A DNA stretch of 64,000 bases from Acanthornis magna (taxonomy: Eukaryota > Chordata > Aves > Passeriformes > Acanthizidae), in contig JAWUZG010000353.1 of the NCBI GenBank assembly GCA_036785705.1, positions 744,001-808,000 on the forward strand. The letters are read 5' to 3'. Shown here piece after piece: positions 26,623 to 37,689 of the stretch (its first letter is position 1; every line of letters begins with the position of its first letter). A program made the position numbers and the translations under genes. The notes under the pieces are model-generated. The model made no database searches, was not told where the DNA came from, and was given only the letters and a program-made list of their open reading frames with translations.

Positions 26623-28499
26623 TAAGCAGCTGAATCTCCTTTAGTCATTCTCTGGCCTCATGAATGTTGGTGGGAGAGATCAATTCACAACAATCAGTGT
26701 GGATCCCTCGGCTGAACCACAGCTGCTGTACAGAGAATTAAGTCCCTCCTGTCCATGTTGCCTCCCAGGACAGTGAAAACGACCTCCAGTGCTGCTAAAT
26801 GGCCCTTTCTCTCCAGTGCTTCCTTGTGTGTGTTTGCTTTGCTGTGTGTGGGTAAGAGGACAACAGACATAAGAATTATCCAATTTCAGGCTGGTTGGTG
26901 GCTTGGCTCTGGTGCCACATGATGGATGTCCGTGGATGTTGGGTGACAGAGCAGGGAAGAAAAGGGACTGAGTGATGAGCAAAGGCCAAGCTCTGGTCAT
27001 CTGGGAGATGTCCTGCCCGGCTTTGGCAGGCTTCAGGGAGCTCTGTGTCCCTGGATCCCTGCTGTGGGAACAAGTGGTGCCTGGGCAGATCCAGCTGTGG
27101 GTTTTAGGCTCTGCTCACAGGGCAAGGCAGCAATGAGGGCAGTCTGTGTCTCTCGGGATGCTTGGAAGGGCTCCAGTTCAGCATCCTCAGACCGCAGGCA
27201 GTCTGTCCTTCTGCAGGACTGACAGCAGCACAATTCTGGCCTGGGCCAGGTAGAGAATAGGGAATTGTTGGAAGCTGCAGAGCTCTGCAGTTGGGTTTTC
27301 TGGTGCACAGGATGGGTTGCTACAGTAGAAACAGCTTCAGCCTCGTGGTGAGCTTCTGCTCTGAGCTGGGCAGAGTTGTTCCAATAAACCCAACCTGAAG
27401 GTGATGGGGCACAGCAATAAAAGCAGCTGTGTCTTCCTGCAGCAGGGCTAGAAAAAGCCTTCCTATTCACTGGAGGTAGAAGAATGTGGTTTTGATCCAC
27501 CTTCAGTGACTAATCACAGGCCAGAAAGGTGCTCCTGGCTCCTCCAGGCACTCACCTCTTCCGCTTGGCATTAATTCAGTCCTTCCTGGCCTAAGTGAAA
27601 CCATCTGTCCTTCCCTGGGCTTCACCCTCAGCATCCCGAGCTCCCCGAGCAGCACGATGGGAGCTGACAACATTTGCAATTTCTGAATGAATTAATTGGG
27701 AGTTCCTGGCCAATAATGATTTCCTTCACCAACAGTGAAGTGTCTCCAACACGTCCCAAAGGGCCTCTAAAGCAGAGTTCAGTAAATCCTTTGGCGGGTC
27801 CAACAGCAAGGGCTGCTTCCCCCTCATTGTTACAGCGTAATGCATTCTCCTTCCTCCTGTGGGCCTCAGCTCCCAAACCTGCTGAGGCAAGAATTCCTCT
27901 TTTTTTTTTCCTTTTTATTTTTTTGGCCAAGACTTTCGTGAGAAGAAAAAATCCAAGTGTAACCCTGCTGCCGAAGGGACCAGCAATCCCTCCTGCTGGA
28001 GATGAGCAGCTGCTGGTTTCCTGCAGGGGAGAGGGATATCAGCAGCACCTAAAAAGCCTGGATTGTGGAAAATCAACTGCATCTTCTATTTGTTTAGAGC
28101 AAAGTAGAAAATCTGGAGGCTTCAATCTTCTGAGAATGCATTACACCAGTGCCAGTCCCAATCTGTGGACCAGCCTCTCTAGGGGTAAATGCACCAACAA
28201 AATGCATCTTTTCAGAGCTCCTGCTATTTTTTCACAACTGGGAAGCTTTTCTGTCTGGGAAAAAACACACAGTGCAAGTCACATCTTCAAGCCTTACTTA
28301 TTTCTGAGCACTGCTGGGATGCTGTACAGCTTCTAAAATAGTATAAACTACATTTTCCTTTAAAAAAAAACCTTTAGCTGCTAAATGCACATGTTGGCTC
28401 TAGGGTAAGTGAGCGCTGAGCTTAGGGGATGTGCTCTGGAGAGAGCACAGGTGAAATAGTACCATTAGAGCAGTTGGCACTTTGTATGAATGGCTGCCC

Positions 28500-28636
28500 C
28501 TTCCCTGGAGTGTCCCAGGCCAGGCTGGACAGGACTTGGAGCACCCTGGGACAGTGGGAGGTGTCCCTGCCCGTGGCAGGGGTGGCACTGGGTGGGCTTA
28601 AGGTCCCTTCCAACCCAAACCATTCCATGGTTGTTG
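28500..28636 (+). mobile_element. CR1 LINE 3' terminus, plus strand
   Basis: GGCCAGGCTGGACAGGACTTGGAGCACCCTGGGACAGTGGGAGGTGTCCCTGCC and then GGTCCCTTCCAACCCAAACCATTCCATGG is the CR1 3' end in sense orientation, 5'-truncated at about 28500. Confidence 0.94.
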
Positions 28637-30296
28637 TAACCAAACCCTGCTGTCCAAAAGTCCCCAAACAGGAGAATAACAGCCAAAAGAATGTTCAGAT
28701 CCCCTCTTGGGTTGATGAGGCAGCAGGTAAAGCACAGGTCCTACTTAATGCCATTTTTTAGGGGCAGTGCAGGGCCCTCTCAGGGTACAATCAAAGCCTG
28801 GACAAGTTGAATTTCAAGCTGCAGTTGGGATTCTGCAGTAACTGCTCTGCTCTTGCAGCACTCACTGGGTTGACAAAAGACTTCCTTATAGGTGACGCAT
28901 GTCTTCCCTCTTAGGGGATGTAATTTCCCCCTCCAGTTCTTGGCCAGGGAGCCAGCATTCCAGAATGATGTATTTTAATTAATTTCAGCAATTGAATCTC
29001 TTGGCTTGGAGGCATGTGTGATGCAGAACAAAGCATGTGCAATTTGAGGTTAATATTTTCCTTTTCATTCAGGGGACAGAAGCTGACAAAGCTGGTGGAT
29101 TTTCATACAGCCCAAACAAATGTCTGCTTGGGGAAATGGGCTGGGTGCCTGCAGAGAAGGCACAGGGAGCACTGGATCCAAATGCACACTCCAGGAATGG
29201 TCTGATTTGGAGTTTGCTTCAGGGGGACAAGTGCCCCAAGGCGGAGGTTCCTGGGCTGGCCTTGGGTCCCACTGCCCTGGGCAGTGCAGGGAGAACCGAG
29301 GTCAGATCCCAGCTCCTCGCAGAGGCCTGAGCTCTCCTGAGCCTTGGCTTGGTTCACACTCCCTGGGCCAGACTTCATGGAGAGCAGAGAGGACCATTTC
29401 ACAAGCTTTTCCACTTGCAAGCTGAAAAAGACAATGCATTTGTCTCCAGAAGCACAGAGCAAGGCAAACTACCCAACCAAATCACCCTGAGCACAGATCT
29501 CAGTCTGATTTTACTTGCATATTTAAGAGGAACTGATCCAAACCCCAGTGAAGTCAATGGAAAACTCCCTCTGCCATCAGAGTACCCTGCACAGAGCCCA
29601 GGGACTGCAATGAAATCCCATGTGGAAAACAGAGGGAACAAAGCAGAGACTCATTGCGTGCTGAAAGCAGGAGCTCAGAGGGGGAGGCAGATGGAAATCC
29701 GGGCATGGTTCTGGGCACAGTCTGCTAAGCAAGGAATGGTGACAGAGCTTTAACTGTTTGTTGCAGGATTCATCTAAAACTTGTAAGCAGAGTTAAGATG
29801 GAGATTTTAATGTTGATTTACCCTTTGTTGATTATTCTCCATTTAAACCTCCCTGGCTTGTGCAGCTCCACTGATGTCAAGAGGATTTTACTGGGGTTTT
29901 ACATCTGCTCCGAATCTGCTCCACTGCCTCAGACACCGTGCAAGGACCATGAGTTTCCTTTTCTCACAGCAACTGTGCTCCAAGGGCTCAGCACTGGGAG
30001 CTCCTGCCAGCAGTGGTTATATATCCCAAACCACCAAAATCATTACTGTGCCATTCCAGGAAGGCAGTTAAGCTTATGTTTAGGTTCCACTAACTTCAGA
30101 GTTAAACACAAGCTTAAGGGCTGTCCCCAGCCTAACTGCACTGCTGTTCTGACTAAGTGAAGCACTGTCTGACCTGCCTGCCTTTCCTCCCTGCTCAGTG
30201 GAGGCACTGAACACACAGATTTAATCACCTTTTGTGAGCAGACTGAACAAAACCTTGTCCTAAACACTGAGCAGACCAGTGGTTGGTGTCACTCAC

Positions 30297-30338
30297 CTCG
30301 CTGTCTTCGGCAGGAGGTGGGGGAGGCTCTTTGATGAT
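30297..30338 (-). CDS. ANTXR1: ANTXR1 exon D: short proline-rich cytoplasmic linker (micro-exon)
   Basis: This 42-nt exon of 14 codons (IIKEPPPPPAEDSE) is phase 0 at both ends, with an AATCCTTCTAG acceptor and a GTGAGT donor. It encodes the start of the cytoplasmic tail: two Ile after the membrane exit, a basic residue, five consecutive Pro, then an acidic run that continues in exon E. It is too short to detect by coding statistics alone. It is called because it sits between exons C and E in order, both splice sites are canonical, the frame is kept, and its content fits the family's linker. It is isolated by introns of 12.2 kb and 7.9 kb. Confidence 0.9.
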
Positions 30339-32159
30339 CTAGAAGGATTAAAGAGAAAGAAAATCGTAAATTCATACTTTGTTCTTTAGCACAATTCAAA
30401 TGTCACCAAAAAATCCAAAGGAGAAAACAACAGGATATGCTGCTGGAACACCTCTGAACTTTGTACAACATGCTGTGATCACAGGGTGGCTCTGGGTGCC
30501 ACTGTCACTGAGGGGACACTTTGGGGTGTCCCAAAGTCCTGCCACAGAGACATTCCTAATTACAGCTCCAGACTCACACTGCTTATTAGGTGACCCCCGC
30601 CCTGAGTGAGGCAGCAGAAAATTTAAAGTCTGATATCCTTGATTCTCCTAATCCCAGTAGCTGCCACAGTCAGTGCTGGCTCTAAGCAACACATAATTGA
30701 TGTTTCACCTGGACAGCCACACTAAAATCAGCGTCTCCTTCTCCTGCCCTCTGCACAAATGTACAAATCCTGCCTCAAATAATTTACAGTCTGAACAAAG
30801 GCTGGAAAGCAAACCCAGCATGAAGCAAAATGCCCTGGGGACATTGCAGAGCAGTGATAGCCCCCAGCCTGTCTCCCAGACCATTCTTTCTTTTTCATTC
30901 CAGAAGGCTGTGCCACCTCATGCTCTTCACATTCATGCTTTTCACATTATCAGGTTAATATAGTTCACTGTCATAAACTTTAAAAAATATAAATATATAT
31001 ATATATGGCTCACTGAGGTTTCTAATAAAGCAAGCAGGGTGAGGTTGTAGCCTGGTCCAGGATATTCTCCATAGAAACGATTTCAGTTTATGTGGGTGTG
31101 AGGCCATTATTTCATGCAGAAAGTTTGCATCCAGGGCTCGGCAGGCTCTGTTAGCAGAGCTCTGCATCCAAGAGCAACAGAGAGGCTTCCAAGGGGAAGG
31201 CAGTGACACCAGGCACGTCAAAGCCTCTCCCTGACACAGGACAGAGGCACTGCACTCCCCAGCGCAACCATGGCAGTGCCATTGCTCCAGGGGAGTGTTA
31301 CTCCAGTGGTTTCAGTCCATCTGAAGGAAGCAGCTCTGCCTGTGCACACCAGGCCTTGAGTCAGAGGCTGTCGGGGGTCTGAGTGCCCGTGGAGGTGACA
31401 CTGAGTGTCCTGAGCTCTGCTCAGAGCTGGGTGTTAGGGGCAGAGGCTGCCCTGGCATGGGGGCACACGCGTGAGCCCCAAAATCACTCTGCAAAAAAAA
31501 AAAAAAATACAGTTCCAAAGAGCAATGGCTTGGCTGTTTAAATGTAGAAAGGGAAAATTGCAATCATATTAAAGGCCCTGAAGATATAAATATTTACAGC
31601 AATTCCTCTCACTCGTGTTTTTCCTCCTGTGATGAGCTCACTGTTTTTATTTTCCTCTGCAAAGCCCGAGTCATGCAATGTGGCCATTAATGAGGAGCAT
31701 GTGCCTCTGGTTGGGGAGGAGACAGGGCTGGAGCAGTTTGTGTCCCAGCCCAGAGCAGTGATCAATGCTGGGCTCTGCCATTACCTGCTCCTGGGCCACA
31801 GGGCTTCTGTTTTGGTGGCCTTCAGCACCTCAGAGAACCTCTGCTGAAGAGGCTTTGTGCTTTGGGAATCAGCACTGAATGTGGGCATGCACAGGAGCAC
31901 AGAGCAGAGGTGGAAACATGAAATGCCTCATGAGAAGTGTGGTGGAGCCTTGCCCATGCCCCACTCTGGCCCAGCAGAACTGTGGGTCAGGTGTGGCTGA
32001 TGGACCCCATTAGGGAGGAAGGAGTGGGGATGACCCTGAGGAGTTTGAGATGACCAACAGAGCTGGGGAGTGAATGGCACAGCATCCATCCCCCTGCCCA
32101 TCCTGGGATTCCTCACTTGGGCAGAATAGAAATGATGAAAAATGATGAAAAGTAGATGA

Positions 32160-32772
32160 AAAGTGTGCCCAGGTGGCCAAGGAAGCCAATGGCATCCTGG
32201 CCTGTGTCAGGAATAGTGTGGCCAGCAGGAGCAGGGCAGTGATTCTTCCCCTGGGCTGGGCACTGGCGAGGGCACCTCGAGTGCTGTGTCCAGTTCTGGG
32301 CCCTCAATTCGGGAAGGACATGGAGGGGCTGGAGCCATTCAGAGATGGGAATGGAGATGGGGAAGAGTCTGGAGCCCCAGGAGTGGCTGAGTGGAATGGG
32401 AAAGGGCTCAGCCTGGAGAAAAGGAGGCTCTGGGGGGACCTTGTGGCTCTGCACAGCTCCTGACAGGAGGGGACAGCCGGGGGGATTTGGGATCTGCTCC
32501 CAGGGAACAGCGACAGGAGGAGAGGGAACGGCCTCCCAACCAAGGGAGGTTCAGGTTGGACATCAGGAGGAATTTCTCCATGGATAGGGTGGTCAAGCAT
32601 TGGCCTCGGCTGCCCAGGGCAATGGTGAAGTCCCCATCCCTGGAGATGTCCAAGGAAGGACTGGACATGGCACTCAGTGCTCTGGGCTGGGGACAAGGTG
32701 GGGATCAGCCACAGGCTGGACTTGGTGATCTCAGAGGTCTTTTACAACCTAAATAATTCTGGGATTCTGTGA
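32160..32772 (+). mobile_element. CR1 LINE 3' end, plus strand (613 bp, longest in window)
   Basis: It begins GTGTGCCCAGGTGGCCAAGGAAGCCAATGGCATCCTGGCC, a landmark of the C-terminal RT-to-3'UTR part of CR1, and proceeds through GCTGTGTCCAGTTCTGGGCCCTC and GGTTGGACATCAGGAGGAATTTC to GGGATTCTGTG. Only the last part of the reading frame and the 3' UTR remain, so it cannot be mobile. Confidence 0.95.
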
Positions 32773-33663
32773 AAAGTGGATGAAAAGTTGTCTGCATCCC
32801 AGTACTCTGTGCAAAGGAAATCCTGGGTATCAGCACGGTTTACTCCGAGGTGTAAGACAGAGGCAGCACAACCTCTCACGTCTCTTGACACACTAAATAC
32901 TGACAGAGTGTGCAACGCACAGGAGATATTTTCAGGATATAAATACACGGGAGACTTTTTCAGATTCATTTTGGTCAGTGTGGGGGGTGGCATTTGCCAA
33001 CAGACCTCCTTTTTAACCAAATCCCTGAACACAAACCCATCGCACACTGAGAAACTTCAGATATCTGATCCAAAATATACCTGTTGGAAGTGGCCTGGTT
33101 CCCCCTGGAGCATTCCCTGCTCTGGTGGAACATCACAGGTTCCAGAGGAGTTTCTCTCATTTGCATTGGCATGAAACATCAGGATAAGCCATCCAACATA
33201 TTTGGTCCAGCTAAGCATCCAAACATAACTTCTCAGCCAGTGTCACTGGCAGCTCTGAGATTACACACTTGGAAGTGAGGAATTGGCTGTTTTCCATACA
33301 TTTGCATTCCTGCCCATAACATATGCACACATGTACACACAAACAGACTGACTTCTGTAAACAGATCAAGTGTTTTCCATCACAGGCCAAGAGGGGAAAA
33401 AAGAGACATTCCTTCCATTTTTGAGTGCTTTGCACTTCTAAGAGCAACTGAACTCCCCGTAAATTGGCAGCATGGATTGGTTGATTTGGACAAGTCTAGA
33501 GATGGGGGAGTTCAGTCTCCTGTGCCTTTGAGCCTGTATGACCTTTCAAAGTTCAAATCTTACAAAAAAAATCGAATTTCTGACTCGCTGCCCGGGTCTT
33601 CAAACAGCACAAATCTTTTCCTTCTCCCTTTTGGATTCTTACAATTACAGCTCTGTGTGCATG

Positions 33664-33796
33664 AAATCCTTATCCTGGGGCACTGAGACCCTTGTTTTGG
33701 GGCACTGACACCCTTACTCTGGGGCCCTGGGACCCTTGTTTTGGGGCCCTGAGACCCTTGTTTTGGGGCACTGAGACCCTTACTCTGGGGCCCTGA
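33664..33796 (+). repeat. 22-bp minisatellite, about six copies
   Basis: Units begin at 33677, 33699, 33721, 33743, 33765 and 33787 (partial), with a partial one before. Two alternating variants occur, GGGGCMCTGAGACCCTTGTTTT and a version ending TTACTCT. They create the apparent PQSKG/APKQG peptide repeats on the minus strand. Confidence 0.9.
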
Positions 33797-36700
33797 AGGC
33801 AAATGGGATCTTGGCTCCATCCCACACCAGTGGGCACAGCAAGAGATGGAGGATGTCGAGGTCCCAGAGCCCAAAGGCCCTGCACCCGCTGGCACAAATA
33901 GAAACAGCAATTCACGAACAAGAGAGAAAACATCATGACAGACACCCCGTGAGGACACAGCCCACAGGGCCACCAGGCTTTGCCCTGGCTGCACCTCCAG
34001 CCTGGCCAGATGACAGCCAGGACCTGCTGAAGGGAAGCAGCTGGGAGCGCGCCAGGCCAAGCGCAGCGCTCCGGCGAGTTTGGCTTGGCACGGCTGCGGT
34101 GTTTGCTCATGTGTGCTGCAAGTGTTTTGATAACCCCAAGCCATCGCTGTGATTGCTGTGCAATTGGGTCTCCTGTCCCTGTGTTTGGGAGGAGAAGAAG
34201 ATGATGGTTCAGCCCCAGGTTTGCTCTCCAGGTGAGGAACACCTGAGGGGTTCTACACCACCACTGTGCTACAAAAACCCAGCAAGGCTCTTTTGTTTCC
34301 AAGGTAAAGGCTCCTGGGATGGAGAGGTGGCCATTGGCTTTCCTTGGCACAGGAAGGAACTTTGAGAACAGTTGTCAGCACTTCTACACACGCAGTGTGA
34401 AAATTCAGGACAGTGAGGTAATTCTTTGCCTTTCATCACAGATCCCAACGTGCAAATGAAGGACACAGGACTGCGTTAGCTGAATCACTCCATGCCACAG
34501 ATCCATGGAGAAGCAGCTGTTCCTGATGGATAACCCAGTGGCAAAGCAGAGGAATGCTCTTAGCCACCTCCTGGAAGGTTAAAAGCATCGGGGAGGATGA
34601 ATTTTCTGTTGTCCTGAAATTTCTATAGCCATCCAGGCATAAGAAGCATAAGCTGAATCCAGATTTTGCATATTCCAGGAATGTGTCTAGGATGTTTTCC
34701 ATCTTGGGAGCCCAAAAATCTCCACCAGCTCTCAGTGTCCAGCAATCACACAGTAACTATCCCTGGAGTTTTCGATGATAAATAGGGGCAATATGTTTCT
34801 TGTCAGAGGTGCATATCTCCTTTAGGATGGGACAGATCATCATTTAAAATGAAGCAAACAGTACAAAATAAGAAATAAAGGACTTTGCCTCTAATTAGGA
34901 CTACAGCTTGGAAGCATGCAGTTAACTGAGCAGATTATTTTTGTCCTTAATTACCTTCACTCTCCTGGAAAACACACAATATATATTCTTGCTATCCTAA
35001 TAAACAAGGATTTTTAATAGCATAAACTATGATCCATCTGACTAATTTCCTATTTTTTTCCCTTACATATTTATAGTTTTGACCTCTCAGTCCTGTGACA
35101 GTTTCATAGTTGAGGTATGAGTTGGGCAAAGGAACATTTCCTTTTTATTTCTGTCATATCTTCTGTGTCTTCTAAATCTTCTACCCATTAAATCCTTGGG
35201 GATCTGGTCTACATTTCAAAGCTAATATAAGCAGGAGTCCCAATTTCTTCACCTGCAACATAATACAATCTTCTTCCTAGAGATGCAAGAGGTGAAAGAA
35301 GTCCAGTGGAAAGCTAACTCATCCTTTTAAGTACACCTCTCCTGTCAGACTGGGACCAGATTCAGGAAGCTCGATTTTAAACTGATTAAAACTACAAGAA
35401 AAAGCTGTTTCACCCCTAAAATTTGGAGGTGAACTGCACAAACCAAATTCAATATGGGATCGTAGCACTTGTCAAAATCATCCACTTCTGAAAGACATGA
35501 CATCATGGAGAGAAGAAAGCTCCATTTTTAATTAACTCTGGTACAGTTTGGAGCTGAATGGGGCCGGCATGCAGCTCTCCAGGGAATGTAGGGAAAAGCG
35601 CAGTGGCTGCAGAGGTTGTTCCTTTTCCAGGGCTATTCCACTCACACAGATAAACCAGGCCAGAGCCACTGGGGTGAGCTCCAAGTGTCTGAACCACTTT
35701 CTTTGGAAGACTACAGAAATTAAATTCCTTTTCTGGGCAAAGGAAAACCATCGTGGCCACTCTGAGCTGTGCACAGGAGCCCTTGCCCTCACTCACTGAT
35801 TCTTGGTGAATTTTCTGGTTAAGTGGGACTGTGTCCCAAGGACCTATTTCTCCTTAGCTGGGCTGAGCCAGCTTTCTTTGGAAGAGGTAAGAGGTGGCCA
35901 GAGGGAAAAAAAAACAAAGGAAGAAATGCTTTTTATTGAGTTAATTACTTCCCATGCAGGACTGGGGCATAGCTCAGCAGTGCCTCTGTTGTGTGAAGGA
36001 ACTGCTGTGGGTGGAACAGAGGCATCACTGCCCTTTGGATCTGGCCTCAAGGAAACGCATTAAGAAGGGAATTGGTTTGGGAATTCAAGTCTAGGCAGAG
36101 CATCCAAGGGCAGATGGCTTTCCTGACCTCAGAGGGCACTTTCCAAAACAGGAACTGCCTGAACAGCTTTCAGTTCGGACACCCCAAACCTGAAGGACAC
36201 TTGGGAGAATTTGGCTTTGACTTTTTGGCAATGACAGATGACAGCAGCACCCCACGGCACCCCAGTTCAGTGCCTGGCAGCCTCACTCTTTGCCAGCCCA
36301 TGTCTCTACCTGGGTTGCTGCAAAGCCTATGGCTTTAGGCCAGGCAAAATAAAATGCCTTTGTTAGGCTGGCTTTGCGGCTCTGTGCCAGCCTTTTAAAA
36401 GACAACCAGTTACAGAGTGATATATCCATACCCAAACCACTCTGATGTGGCAGACAGGAGCCTGGGAGCAGCACTGAGCTGCCCTGGGTACCCTGGGTGA
36501 TGAGTAAGACCATCTTCATCCTCCTGCTGCTCTTGTGCCCAGCACTGCAGAGTCATTTCTGTTACTGAGCTGCCGCAAACCTGCAGCCACCCCAAACCAG
36601 CGCTTCCCCCAAGGCACCTGGGCTGAGAGTGCTGCAGATGAAGACTCTCCTTTGGCAGCCTGTGTGGGTTCAGAGCTTGGATGGGACAGCTCCCAGGAAG

Positions 36701-37430
36701 TTCCAGTACACCCAGTGAAACCAGCACATGTTTCCAGTCTGCAATGTGGGACACTCACTGCTCTGGGGAGTGCTCGAAGGCAGGGGCTGCAGAGCTCCCA
36801 AGCAGCTCCTGCCTGCACACTTCTGCTTTCCCTCTTTTTCTTGGGTTGTTTCAATAATGTTCCAGATGATTCATGATCCTGTGCTCCTTCTCCCCAGATC
36901 AGCATAACTGTGCCTCGTGTGCTCATGGGAGCGGGTGGGAATTGGAATCCATGGATCCTTGCAAGGAATCTCCATCCAGCCAACAGGGACCATGTCATTT
37001 TATGGCTCTTCAGGGTTTCTGCAGAGCCTATGCATTTCCTCCCCTTCTCTTCTACCAATTTAGCCATGTGGTTTTAATCTATATTTTCTGTATTTTCTTC
37101 ATCCAGCTTTTTGTTTCCAAAACTTCTGGTCAGCTGCAATACAGACTGAGAGCCAAACAGATTGCTGGGTTCTTCCATGCTTACTTCCAGAAAACAGCTT
37201 TAAAGTTAAAACTGGTGTTAGATGCTTAAATACCAACACCTCATTTATCTGCCAGCCACACCCCTGCGTTTAACATCGCAGTAGTATGAAAATGAGTGAG
37301 GTGGGGCAGATTTTCTACGTGGGCAACTAATCCAGCCCAGCCCCTCAGGCCACCCTGGATGGCTGCAGAAAGGAGACAAAAGCTCCTGGTTATTTCCCAA
37401 ACCTGGGAGGGGAATGTGATGTACAGGGAG

Positions 37431-37486
37431 ATGCACGTGGGGAAATGCATTTGGGGAAATGCACATGGGGAAATGCACGTGGGGAA
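37431..37486 (+). repeat. 14-bp tandem repeat, four copies
   Basis: ATGCACGTGGGGAA, ATGCATTTGGGGAA, ATGCACATGGGGAA, ATGCACGTGGGGAA in direct succession. It lies only 204 bp before the large minisatellite. Confidence 0.9.
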
Positions 37487-37689
37487 AAGGCTCAGGCTCA
37501 GCTGCCCCAGGGAGAGAATTCCACTGACAGCCCTGGAGTGGCCTCGCTGAGTTCCGGGCCCTTGCTCGGGCAGGCTGGGTGGGGCCATCCCTTGAGATGT
37601 TCCAGGGCAAACCTTCCATTCAGAGAGCTCTGAGGCAAAGCGTGGTCCAAGCACAGCTCCCTCATCCTGCCCGGGTCAGTATCTGTGCA

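Larger units (their letters stand above)
22426..30296 (-). other. ANTXR1: ANTXR1 intron between exons D and E
   Basis: This 7871-bp intron carries CR1 fragments at 25452-25833 (-), 26517-26622 (+) and 28500-28636 (+), a 13-base poly-G run followed by AGGGGG (23698-23716), and a poly-A run near 23951-23972. No exon-like segment fits between exons D and E, which already join in frame. Regions 22450-23690, 24000-25450, 26630-28490 and 28640-30290 show nothing I can name. Confidence 0.85.

Noticed and set aside
27674..28336. Plus-strand frame of 220 codons
   Set aside because: There is no domain or repeat homology and no promoter or splice context. A frame this long is plausible by chance in 64 kb of bird DNA.
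32304..32756. Overlapping frames of 113-130 codons on both strands
   Set aside because: They lie within a 5'-truncated CR1 3' end; any coding resemblance is to the decayed LINE, not a host gene.
33560..34350. Minus-strand frames of 194 and 226 codons with PQSKG/APKQG repeats
   Set aside because: The repeated peptide is the 22-bp minisatellite. The remainder has no family resemblance or splice support.
36516..37067. Minus-strand frame of 183 codons
   Set aside because: There is no recognisable domain, it sits inside an ANTXR1 intron in the same orientation, and its base composition is like its surroundings.
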